64,000 nt of DNA from Rhodovulum kholense. Its GTDB lineage: Bacteria > Pseudomonadota > Alphaproteobacteria > Rhodobacterales > Rhodobacteraceae. Location: positions 186,001 to 250,000 of the forward strand of contig NZ_QAYC01000004.1 in the NCBI RefSeq assembly GCF_003053725.1, written 5' to 3'. The notes under the pieces are model-generated. The model ran no database searches and was not told where the DNA came from. It worked only from the letters and a program-made list of their open reading frames with translations. Below are positions 37,299-45,136 of the stretch, in pieces; position 1 is the first letter of the stretch, and every line of letters starts with the position of its first letter. The position numbers were made by a program, and so were the translations under genes.

Positions 37299-37511
37299 CT
37301 AGCATCTAAATTCCAGTAGCTTAAACGGTTCGACGCCGAGTGCGGCGGCGAGCTTGGCCACGATGAGCACGGTCGGATTCCTGATGCCGCGCTCTACGCC
37401 GCTGACATAGGTGCGGTGAAGGTCCGCGTCGAAGGCAAGCTCCTCCTGCGAGATGCCTTTCAGCTCCCGGAAGTGCCTTACGTTCTTGCCCACGACCGCC
37501 TTGATGTCCAT
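37299..37511 (-). CDS. XRE-family HTH repressor
   Basis: 70 aa, a single Cro/C1-type HTH: KNVRHFRELKGISQEELAFDADLHRTYVSGVERG then NPTVLIVAKLAAALGVEP. No dimerisation or cleavage domain. Divergent from the membrane protein at 37629, with direct and inverted repeats between them that look like its operators. Likely the element's lysogeny-type regulator. Confidence 0.88.
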   Translation of the reverse strand: MDIKAVVGKNVRHFRELKGISQEELAFDADLHRTYVSGVERGIRNPTVLIVAKLAAALGVEPFKLLEFRC

Positions 37512-37628
37512 GCGGCCATAGCGCAGTCATGTAGACTATTGTTCTACAGACTATAAGTCTCATTTTGGGTTGCTCGCGATTCCGTCGATGTGCACACTAT
37601 AAGTCTCAGTTCTTGTGGAGGCTTCCCC
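37512..37628. promoter_or_regulatory. Divergent control region with repeated operator-like motif
   Basis: The 13-mer ACTATAAGTCTCA occurs twice in direct orientation (37550-37562 and 37596-37608), 46 bases apart. The first copy sits in GACT-ATA-AGTC, a small palindrome, and an adjoining inverted repeat GTAGA...TCTAC lies at 37531-37547. Layout fits cooperative XRE binding over both divergent promoters. Confidence 0.55.
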
Positions 37629-38303
37629 GTGCGTCACCTGATTGCAGCCATCGAGCTTACAGCCTTACTGGTGGCGCTTGTGGTCGTCGCCAATGTGCAT
37701 GTCGTAGCCGCGCTGTGGTTGTCGCTGTTCATTTTGGCGGTTGCGCTGGTGGCGCTCGTTTTCGGATGGCGTCCGCCGCGCATCCGCAGCCGGGGCAAGG
37801 CGTTGATGGTTGTCATCATAAGCCTCGCGTCGTTTGGCGCCATCGCGCCCATCCTTAAGGCACAGCAGGACGCGGAACTTGCCCAGCTGCGGTCGTCCGA
37901 TATCGACGGCTACTTGGCGCGGCTGAAGGGGGTAGACGAGAAACGCTGGCTGGCCGAACTAGGCAAACTTCGACCCGACGATTACAAGGCGGAATTGGCC
38001 CGCCAGAAGGCTGTAGCAGCAGCCCAGCGCCTCGCTCAGTGTACGGACAAGAAGGCGGGCGAAGCCTATGTAATGATCCAGAGCGATGTGCTGCGGCAGT
38101 TGCGCGCGCCCTCCACCGCCAAGTTCCCGTCGCGGTATGGCGCGGGTACCCGGCATATCGGCGACTGCGTCTATCAAGTCTTCGGCCAGTTCGATGCCCA
38201 GAACGGGTTCGGCGCCATGCTGCGCGGGGGGGTCTCCGGCACGATCCGCCACTTCCCCGAAAGCGGAAGCTGGCAAACCCAGAAGTTGGACGTGCAGGGG
38301 TGA
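37629..38303 (+). CDS. Element-encoded membrane protein of unknown function
   Basis: 224 aa from GTG 37629, with TGGAGG 7 bases upstream. Three hydrophobic segments at the N-terminus (HLIAAIELTALLVALVVVAN, ALWLSLFILAVALVALVFGW, ALMVVIISLASFGAIAPIL), then a charged helical region and a C-terminal soluble domain (DVLRQLRAPSTAKFPSR, GDCVYQVFGQFDAQNGFGA) with a pair of cysteines. The APSTAKFP-type domain occurs in other short phage or island proteins, but I know no function. Divergent from the XRE gene. Confidence 0.7.
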   Translation: MRHLIAAIELTALLVALVVVANVHVVAALWLSLFILAVALVALVFGWRPPRIRSRGKALMVVIISLASFGAIAPILKAQQDAELAQLRSSDIDGYLARLKGVDEKRWLAELGKLRPDDYKAELARQKAVAAAQRLAQCTDKKAGEAYVMIQSDVLRQLRAPSTAKFPSRYGAGTRHIGDCVYQVFGQFDAQNGFGAMLRGGVSGTIRHFPESGSWQTQKLDVQG

Positions 38304-38638
38304 TACCCGTACGCGCGCTGGGCGGGCCACTGGCGGCCTTTAGCGCGGGCGGTTGGGGTGTGGTGTGCACGGCGGGCCGGGGTTGCGCCCGGCGGGCCCC
38401 ATGGCCCCAGCGCGGCCCATGGGGCGCAGCATGGCTACCGCCTTGCCTATGGCGTCCTTCCCGCACAAGTGGCGCAGTTTTTGTAAACCGTTCGAGGAAC
38501 TTGGCTGCGCACGGGTTTGACCGGTTTGCCGGGTTTATATAGCGCGCGCCGCGCCAGCAGCAGCGCAAAACCCGGTAAACCCCTCAAACCCGTAGGGCGG
38601 GCACATGCCCGCCCCTGGGATTCTTGAATGCGCACGAC
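38304..38638. other. 335-base noncoding region; candidate replication origin and terminator
   Basis: Holds a 25-base imperfect inverted repeat, 38512-38536 against 38568-38592 (22 of 25 matching), built from CGGGTTT/CCGGTTT units around a centre containing TTATATA and GC-rich sequence. A second, perfect 9-bp hairpin (GGGCGGGCA/TGCCCGCCC, 38595-38614) lies next to it, just beyond the stop of the ATPase gene. Position beside the replication genes suggests an origin; the hairpin may also terminate the minus-strand replication operon. Confidence 0.45.
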
Positions 38639-39760
38639 TCAGAAAGGCACCTCGCTCGGCTCGCCGGACCCGACGACCTCCATCCGACATCGCTTCACGC
38701 CGGAGGGATCGTCGATGCACCTCAGCACTCGGTCCGCCACCAAGCGGTCCTTGTGCCGCGCGAGATATCTCCCGACACTTCTCGCATTGAAGGTTCCCTT
38801 GGGCGTGCGCTCCGCCAGCGCTTGGACAAGATCAGCGACCCGGCCGCGAGACTGCCCAGATACCCGCTCCCCGATTTCCGAGAGCGTCACCGCAACCCCG
38901 CCCACAGCCTCGGACCAGAGCGCCAGCAGTTCCGCAAGGTCGCCCTTTCTCGGATCTTCGGCTATGACTCGCTCGCGCGTGATGGTGGGGTCATCTTCTC
39001 CCAACCAGACCAATGCCTCGCGCACCAAGTTCCAGTCCTCGAAGGAGCCCATGGGGGTCAGCGGCTGCGGCTTGCCCGCCACGACATAGGCTCGAAGAAC
39101 GGTTAGGGCGGCGACCAAGAGATGCGCCCGCATCCTTGTCGCCTCCTCGGTCGGGCTGAAACTGTGCACTTCCTGATCCGGCCGTTCCTTCCCGGTGTCG
39201 ATCCGGCAGACGAGGGTTCTACGCCCGAGGTCGCCGATCACTTCCAGATTGTTGCCGGTTGCCATGACAAGTGCATTCGTCGGAAGGCGCTTCACCTCCG
39301 ACTTGCCGAGCACCCGTGAGGATATGATTTCCTGGGTCAGCATCGAGCACAGCGTATCGCCGCCCAGCGCCCGTTCGCAGTTGTCGATCACCAGCACGGC
39401 ATCGCCGGTCATCAGGACGCTTGCCAGAAGCTTCTCATCCTCCTCGGGGTTCTTGCCCTGCGACATGATCGTAGGTTTGTAACCTGCCGCGATGATGCCC
39501 ACAGTCTCGCAGAGCAGGGTTTTCCCGGAACCTGCCGTCGGCGCGTCAACGGCGATCAAGGGGGCGGATGGAAGGATGCGGCGAATGACCGCCGTCAAAC
39601 ATGCCGAAAGCAGGTCCGCACGGTCGCCGCGATCAGAGAACCGATATTCGCGGAACGGGGCGTAGAGACTTGCAAGCGCGGCTTCTGCGTCCGCCTTCGT
39701 GGGAGCATCTGGAACGGCAGGAAACAGCGTTGTTCCGGGCTCATAGAGCAGACCCGACAC
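38639..39760 (-). CDS. Replicative ATPase/helicase domain (C-terminal part of a split primase-helicase)
   Basis: 373 aa if started at GTG 39760. Walker A DAPTAGSGKTLLCETVG and Walker B AVLVIDNCERALGG, sensor-like NALVMATGNNLEV. Resembles the C-terminal ATPase half of phage and plasmid primase proteins. It is in the same frame as the prim-pol gene upstream, separated only by a TAA and two codons; in relatives the junction reads PGYD...GLL as one protein. It may be translated as a separate subunit from the GTG or be dead. Confidence 0.75.
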   Translation of the reverse strand: MSGLLYEPGTTLFPAVPDAPTKADAEAALASLYAPFREYRFSDRGDRADLLSACLTAVIRRILPSAPLIAVDAPTAGSGKTLLCETVGIIAAGYKPTIMSQGKNPEEDEKLLASVLMTGDAVLVIDNCERALGGDTLCSMLTQEIISSRVLGKSEVKRLPTNALVMATGNNLEVIGDLGRRTLVCRIDTGKERPDQEVHSFSPTEEATRMRAHLLVAALTVLRAYVVAGKPQPLTPMGSFEDWNLVREALVWLGEDDPTITRERVIAEDPRKGDLAELLALWSEAVGGVAVTLSEIGERVSGQSRGRVADLVQALAERTPKGTFNARSVGRYLARHKDRLVADRVLRCIDDPSGVKRCRMEVVGSGEPSEVPF

Positions 39761-39766
39761 CCTGTC

Positions 39767-41050
39767 TTAGCCCGGCTCCTGCAAAATAGTGCCGTCCTTG
39801 CGCATCGTCGGGCAGGAAACCACGCCCACGAGCACCGGCGCCCTCCATTCACCGACGCGCGCCAGGTAAGCCGAGGCATGTTCCGAAGGCGGATTGATCG
39901 GGATCGGCATTTCCTTTCCCGGTTTGAACCAGTCCGCCGCCAGCGCAAATTTTTCGCGGACCCAAGGCGCCGTGACGGGGTGGATCAAGAGCGCTCCGCT
40001 CGGTCGCTGGACGCCATCCTCACCCTCGCTTTGCGGCAAACGCACGACGCGCACCAAGCTCTCGCCACGCTGATAGACGCCGAGGTTCGCGGCTAGGAGC
40101 GCCTCCTCGGCCTGATCGACCTCGGAATGAAGCTGCCCCCCGCTGACGTAAATGGCGGGTCTGCCGGTAACTTTCGGACCGGACATGACGCCCTTCTGCC
40201 CTAGCCAGCTGCGCAGCGTCTTCTCTAGGTCTTGCAAGCCGAGACGTTCGCAGAGTTCGAGCAGTCCCCAGACCGGCTCCTTGGCATGAAGGCGAAGACG
40301 GGTGGCCGCGGCCTTGCCCGTGCGCTTCGAGGCCTCCTCGTCACCCGCCAGCGTCGCCACTTGTTCCGTCAGGCCATCAACAGCACTGTCAGTCAGCCCG
40401 GCGCGGACAAGTATACCAGCGAGCATCATGCAGATCTCGTCGCGCTGCCCCGCGCCGCCGGGGTAGAAGGCCACGACCGCAGAAAGAAATGCGATCAGGC
40501 CGCATTTGCTCTGCAACTCATCGGCCACGATGGTAGGAGCAGCGGTCGGATCATCGCACCACGCCACCTGTTCGCCGGACGGATGGGTAGAGGGTGGAAA
40601 CATGGTCTGATGCCCCGCGCCGCGTATTTCCAGCAGCACAGAACGTGCAAGCGGCGATCGCTTGGCGATCTCGTCGGGCAGCTGGAAAACGACGCGGTTC
40701 TTCTTCAGGTCACTATACGCGGTCCGGTGGCTGGCAGGCGAACCGGCGCGGCCAAAAGCAGGTAGATCGGGAAGCAGTACCCGTCCGAACTCCGCAGCTT
40801 CACGACAATCGAAATCAATGTCGATGAGGCCGCCCGAGCGTTCACCGAGTGCAATCCCGATATTCGCATCGCCGGAGAAGGCGCCGCTGAGCGCTTCCAC
40901 CGTCCACACGCGGGGTTCTTTCCACGAGCTTTTCGGGCGCTTCTCCAAAGCTGGGAGCCGAAGCGGCTCCCAGCCTATATTGAAATAAGCAACGGCGGCT
41001 TCTGCTGTGCTCAGCGATGTCGCGTTGGTCCGTTCCACCCGATCAGACAT
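39767..41050 (-). CDS. Bifunctional DNA primase/polymerase (N-terminal part, ends at in-frame TAA)
   Basis: 427 aa. Prim-pol (AEP) domain at residues about 10-180: EKRPKSSWKEPRVW, IALGERSGGLIDIDFDCREA (catalytic DxD-like acidic residues) and a histidine segment TMFPPSTHPSGE. A helical primase-C region follows. The protein stops at TAA 39769-39767 after ILQEPG, with the reading frame continuing D-R-V-S-G-L-L-Y into the ATPase. Overlaps the AlpA-like gene by 8 bases. Provides replication initiation for the element. Confidence 0.8.
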   Translation of the reverse strand: MSDRVERTNATSLSTAEAAVAYFNIGWEPLRLPALEKRPKSSWKEPRVWTVEALSGAFSGDANIGIALGERSGGLIDIDFDCREAAEFGRVLLPDLPAFGRAGSPASHRTAYSDLKKNRVVFQLPDEIAKRSPLARSVLLEIRGAGHQTMFPPSTHPSGEQVAWCDDPTAAPTIVADELQSKCGLIAFLSAVVAFYPGGAGQRDEICMMLAGILVRAGLTDSAVDGLTEQVATLAGDEEASKRTGKAAATRLRLHAKEPVWGLLELCERLGLQDLEKTLRSWLGQKGVMSGPKVTGRPAIYVSGGQLHSEVDQAEEALLAANLGVYQRGESLVRVVRLPQSEGEDGVQRPSGALLIHPVTAPWVREKFALAADWFKPGKEMPIPINPPSEHASAYLARVGEWRAPVLVGVVSCPTMRKDGTILQEPG

Positions 41051-41321
41051 GGCGCGCCACCTCCGGGTCGCATTCCTGCGACGCCAGCCATGCCTCTACA
41101 TCCGCGCGGCGATACAGAATCTTGCCGTTGCGGCCCGCGCCGCCGCCGCGGAGGAATTTGGGGCCGTACGCATATATGCGGCCCTTCTCGAAGTAGGAGG
41201 TGCTGAACCCGGTAAGGGTTGCGACCTCCTTGGTGGTCAGCAGCTCCTTGCTGCCAGTTTTGGGGGGAAATGTTCCAAGTGCGCGCGCACCATCGGCGCG
41301 TATTTGATCGGCGCTAATCAT
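41043..41321 (-). CDS. AlpA/excisionase-like HTH protein
   Basis: 92 aa with a MerR-like winged helix: LLTTKEVATLTGFSTSYFEKGRIYAYGP then ILYRRADVEAWLAS. Such proteins act as excisionases or as activators of integrase and replication genes on P4-like elements. First gene of the minus-strand replication operon, overlapping prim-pol. Confidence 0.85.
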   Translation of the reverse strand: MISADQIRADGARALGTFPPKTGSKELLTTKEVATLTGFSTSYFEKGRIYAYGPKFLRGGGAGRNGKILYRRADVEAWLASQECDPEVARHV

Positions 41322-41773
41322 AGCTATCCCTTCCGAACGGAGCGATGGCGTTCTGGGTTAGAAACGCCGAACAAAAGACGGTGCCAACTCAGCCGTCTTG
41401 TCCTTCCGGCTCTAGACCACGGACGGGACTACCCGCTTGTGGGGGCCACTTTCGTGGATTATCCCCACCCACCGAATGCGGACTTGCACCGCCCCCACGA
41501 CCGTCACGTCGCTTTTGGGATTTCTTCCGGTAAAACCATGCCTGCTATCACTTGGCGTTCAGGTCAAGCAAAGTTTGTTGCGATTCCAACGCCGTCCAAC
41601 GCTGGGAGACGACGTGCGTGCGCGCGAGGGGTGCAGCGCCGAGATCACCCGCTTCAGAGGTAGCGCCCGGCACACCCCAAAGGTCCTAAATCAGTCGCCA
41701 GACGGCATGGACTTCGAACGGCCCGGCAGCGTGGGAGCCTTGATGCCATGCTTGGGGTGGGGTGGGGCCAGCG
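41322..41773. other. 452-base noncoding region between integrase and AlpA-like gene
   Basis: No gene I would support. It contains a minus-strand terminator (41371-41399), a nested hairpin (CCAC/GTGG inside GTGGGG/CCCCAC, 41439-41468), and must hold the promoter of the alpA-primase operon close to 41321-41371. Near the integrase stop there is a GGGGTGGGG tract. Confidence 0.6.
41371..41399 (-). terminator. Probable terminator of integrase transcript
   Basis: Seven-base arms AAGACGG (41375-41381) and CCGTCTT (41393-41399) with an 11-base loop. Read on the minus strand the stem is followed by TTTTGTT. It would stop integrase transcription before the replication operon. Confidence 0.6.
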
Positions 41774-42946
41774 TCAGGCCGCTTGGCCAGCGTCCTTGAG
41801 TTCAAGGATGCGCTGCGCGACTTTCTCGACCGGGCCGCGCAGGCGCTCTGCATTGATGACGATGTAGCCGCCGGTGACATCCCCGCTCGACCGGTGGTTC
41901 AGCAGCCGCTTCAAGGCGTAGTGCGGCACGTCAAGACTCTCTGCGATGGTGATGTAGGTGCGGCGAAGGTCGTGCAGCGTGAAGCTAACGCCCGAGCCAG
42001 CGGTGACGCGCGCCAGGAACTTCTTGGTTTCGATCAGGTGCCCCGCCTTGCCCAGCCCGGTAAACACCCAAGGCGAGGCCACGCCGCCCTCGGCGCGCTT
42101 GGTGAACAGGTCGTGCAGGAAATCGGACAGAGGCAGCGTCAGCGGGTCGCCGTTCTTGGTGCTGGGCAAGTGCAAGGTCTTGGCCCGGAGGTCGATATTC
42201 TCCCAGCGCAGCCCGAGCACTTCGCTACGGCGCATACCCGTGAACAGGACGGTCAGCAGGAAGTCGCGGGAATAATCCGGTTCCGCCATCACCGCCTTCC
42301 ACCACATGGGAAGGTCCAGCGCAGTGACCACGGTCTGCCGACGCCTTTCCCGATACCATGCCCGCGCCTGCGACAGGATCAGCACGGGGTTCGGCGGAAA
42401 GTCGTCCTGTGCCGCCGATACGAAATTGCAGACAGAGCGCAGGTGCCGCATCACGTTGTTGGCCGTCACCTCGCCCCGTGCCTTGGCGATCTCCTGATGC
42501 TTGGCGAGAACCATCTGGCGGGTGATTTCATGCAGCGGCTTGGTGCGCCACGCCTTGAGGTAGAGATTGGCGGTGCGCTTGTAGCTGCCAACCGTTATGG
42601 GCGACAGCTTGTCGCGCGCGGCGAAGAACTGGTCGAAGGCAGCGGTCAAGGTGATGCGCTCAACCTTACCTCTCCGCTTTTCGTCGGTGGGGTTGCGGCC
42701 CTCGGACATCTCGCCCAGCAAGGCCAGAGCCTTCTTGCGGGCGACTTCGGGGGCGAACAGATCCGCGCGGCCGATGGTGGCGCGCCGGGTTTTTCCGCTG
42801 ACCTGACCTTCAACGAAGTAAACCTTGGAGCGCGCGCCGACCCGGAGGCCGAAGCCGGTAAGCATGGTGTCGCGGTAGAGAACTTGACCGCTGGACGCAT
42901 AGGGAATGTCGTCAACGGCGCGGCGGGTGAGACGTAGGTTAGGCAT
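41774..42946 (-). CDS. int: Tyrosine recombinase/integrase (P4 type)
   Basis: 390 aa. N-terminal arm-binding domain of the DUF4102 type (DTMLTGFGLRVGARSKVYFVEGQ), core-binding SAM-like domain around residues 90-190, and catalytic domain with R in LFTGMRRSEVLGLRW, HxxR in LHDLRRTYITIAE, H in LLNHRSSGD and the nucleophile Tyr in GGYIVINAERLR. ATG 42946 is preceded by AGGAGG. It lies in the middle of the element rather than at an end. Predicted to cut at the tRNA-Thr anticodon loop. Confidence 0.93.
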   Translation of the reverse strand: MPNLRLTRRAVDDIPYASSGQVLYRDTMLTGFGLRVGARSKVYFVEGQVSGKTRRATIGRADLFAPEVARKKALALLGEMSEGRNPTDEKRRGKVERITLTAAFDQFFAARDKLSPITVGSYKRTANLYLKAWRTKPLHEITRQMVLAKHQEIAKARGEVTANNVMRHLRSVCNFVSAAQDDFPPNPVLILSQARAWYRERRRQTVVTALDLPMWWKAVMAEPDYSRDFLLTVLFTGMRRSEVLGLRWENIDLRAKTLHLPSTKNGDPLTLPLSDFLHDLFTKRAEGGVASPWVFTGLGKAGHLIETKKFLARVTAGSGVSFTLHDLRRTYITIAESLDVPHYALKRLLNHRSSGDVTGGYIVINAERLRGPVEKVAQRILELKDAGQAA

Positions 42947-43255
42947 GTGACCTCCTGATGGCCACGACCCATTATAGGAACGTCGAGAACAAAAGCTCGA
43001 CTTTTCATCATGTTATGATGGTCCGTACAAGCCGAAGCGAATCAAGGCAGCCCGAAGAGAAACCATCCAATACCACAAGGTTGCCGCCAGCACCTAAGCT
43101 CGGTGGCATTGCGTGGGCCAGATCGGCCCTAGGACCATAGCCGCATCGCGACATCTTTCGCCTGCGCGCTGCATGACCTCAGAATGCCGTGGTCAAAGTG
43201 ATGATATCTCGCTACAAATAACGTGCATGACCACGTGGAAGAAAACAGCCGATCA
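42947..43255. promoter_or_regulatory. 309-base divergent region between integrase and cargo operon
   Basis: Two symmetric structures lie near the integrase start: a stem GTCGAG/CTCGAC with loop AACAAAAG followed by TTTT (42982-43005), and a perfect palindrome CATCAT-GTT-ATGATG (43006-43020). The remaining 230 bases up to the cargo start show no clear repeats but must hold the cargo promoter. The cargo start itself has no strong ribosome site. Confidence 0.5.
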
Positions 43256-45136
43256 ATGAGCAGAGCAGCCAAAACCTACAGCGTACTGACCTCCAACCCA
43301 AAGGGGCACTACAAGAATATTACAGTGCGTGGAGGCGACGAGTCGTCAGTAACGGTTCGTGTGCATCGTTTCGCGGTTGTAGGAAAAGGCGATCAGGTCC
43401 GTTTCGGACTGGCGGGAAGCAATAAGGTCTTCGTGGTCGCCAAGAATGAGGGTGAGCCAGATATCCCGCTGACACCGCTGTTCAGTGTCGATGAAACTAT
43501 TTCCATCGGAAAAGAGAAGTATGACCTGCGCATTCGGGAAATAAATTCCGAAGTCGATATGCGCGCGCTAGAATTCCTTGAACAATTCCATTATAAAACA
43601 AATAATTCTCTCGGCGAACAGACCCAGGAAGAAAATTCTAGAGGTTCGACGACTTCTATCGGGGGGCGCCGCGCGGTTCTATATGCGTCAATCAAAATTG
43701 GCGCGCGCTGGATACCCGCTGGTTACATTGATCTTCAAATGCCACTCATGATGTGTAAACCGCGCCATGAGCTTTTTAATCACCCATTCAAACACCCCGA
43801 ACGTCCCATCCGGTGGGAGCGTTGGGATACTCACGCGATGAAGGACTATCTTAATTCCATAGTACGGATAGGCCGGATTGTGGTTAGCCCCGAACTGCGC
43901 GGCCTCGGGATAACACGACGCATTATCAAGGCGGCCAAGACGTTTTCTGCTGAACGTTGGCACATTGGCGGTATGCGGCCGATTTTTATGGAAATCTCAG
44001 CCGAGATGTTGAGCCACATAGATTTCGTGACATCGGCTGGTTTTAAATATATCGGAAAGACCGAGGGCAACATAACCCGCGTCCTTAAGGACATGCAGTC
44101 TATGTCGCGGGCGCCCGGCGGTGAGTTTGGAATGATGAGCTTGCAGCGCAAATATTTCCGTGCGCTTGAGGACTATTGCAAGACACTTCAGATCACGTTT
44201 GAAGAGGGTCTTGAAGTTCTGCGCCGAAAAATCGAGCAGAATCAAGATGCGCTGACAACGGGTGAGTGGGCAGTCCTGCGCTCAGTAATTCGCAATCCGA
44301 TACCCTACTATCTCTGCCCACTCGATGATTATTCCGAAAAATATCTTTGCGCAGCCCTGAAAGCACTTCCATCGGCGGAAGAGGCTAAAACAACACGCTC
44401 TGAATTCTCCGTCAAGAATACACAGATCAGCATAGAGAATCTTTCTATTCGTGCCTCTTATCGTGTACCAGAGACGCGCTCGACCAAAATCATCATGGAT
44501 GCTTTCGGTCTCAAAGGAGATACCGTCTATGCTGATATTGTGCAGAATGTGTCGGTCAAGGCTTCCAATGGCAACATCATTTTTGTGGTGGGCACCAGTG
44601 GGAGTGGCAAGAGTGTTTTCTTGAACGCGCTCGACCCCGACAAGACGATAGATGGCAACTTGATGGTGAAGCGCACGGGCGGCTTGAAACATTCAGCAGG
44701 CTGGCTGCGGCCCCTACGGAACGACGTTCCGATATTTGAGGTCTTGGCGGAAAAATTCACGCCGGAGAAGGCGTTCGTTTCTCTAAGTCGTGTTGGTTTG
44801 TCCGAAGCGCTGGCTTTCATCAAACCTTTCTGGATGCTAAGCCGTGGGCAGCAGTATCGCGCAATGATCGCCGACCTCCTCTTGAGGGACGAAGAGGTTT
44901 GGCTTCTTGACGAATTTTGCAGTGATCTCGATCCAATCACGGCGAAGATTGTTGCCCACAACTTGCGTAAACAGATTATTGCGACGGGTCGGATCGCTTT
45001 TATCGCTGCGGCGAACCACACCCATTATCTTGACGCCCTGCGTCCGACGAAAGTGCTGATGCTTCGCTCGGGCGATGAACCGGCTTGGTTGTCTTACAAG
45101 GAATATCAGAATGACTTTCTCGACCAAGTCGGCTGA
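43256..45136 (+). CDS. GNAT acetyltransferase-ABC ATPase fusion (COG2401-like)
   Basis: 626 aa from ATG 43256; GTG 43223 and GTG 43235 are alternatives, none with a good ribosome site. An N-terminal 100 residues of unknown fold is followed by a GNAT domain with acetyl-CoA loop VSPELRGLGITRRII (about residues 208-222). The C-terminal ABC ATPase has Walker A GTSGSGKS (about 446), a signature LSRGQQYRAMI (about 528, a variant of LSGGQ), Walker B VWLLDEFCSDLDP (about 548) and H-loop AANHTH. No membrane helices, so it is not a transporter. Resembles the rare COG2401 architecture. First gene of the five-gene operon. Substrate unknown. Confidence 0.8.
   Translation: MSRAAKTYSVLTSNPKGHYKNITVRGGDESSVTVRVHRFAVVGKGDQVRFGLAGSNKVFVVAKNEGEPDIPLTPLFSVDETISIGKEKYDLRIREINSEVDMRALEFLEQFHYKTNNSLGEQTQEENSRGSTTSIGGRRAVLYASIKIGARWIPAGYIDLQMPLMMCKPRHELFNHPFKHPERPIRWERWDTHAMKDYLNSIVRIGRIVVSPELRGLGITRRIIKAAKTFSAERWHIGGMRPIFMEISAEMLSHIDFVTSAGFKYIGKTEGNITRVLKDMQSMSRAPGGEFGMMSLQRKYFRALEDYCKTLQITFEEGLEVLRRKIEQNQDALTTGEWAVLRSVIRNPIPYYLCPLDDYSEKYLCAALKALPSAEEAKTTRSEFSVKNTQISIENLSIRASYRVPETRSTKIIMDAFGLKGDTVYADIVQNVSVKASNGNIIFVVGTSGSGKSVFLNALDPDKTIDGNLMVKRTGGLKHSAGWLRPLRNDVPIFEVLAEKFTPEKAFVSLSRVGLSEALAFIKPFWMLSRGQQYRAMIADLLLRDEEVWLLDEFCSDLDPITAKIVAHNLRKQIIATGRIAFIAAANHTHYLDALRPTKVLMLRSGDEPAWLSYKEYQNDFLDQVG

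Noticed and set aside
37299-38303. XRE gene plus divergent membrane protein as a toxin-antitoxin pair
   Set aside because: The genes are divergent, not an operon, and the membrane protein is long with several helices and a soluble domain. A repressor-control region explains the layout better.
41345-41799. Short plus-strand frames between AlpA-like and integrase genes
   Set aside because: No ribosome sites or family sequence; the region is better explained by a terminator, hairpins and a promoter.
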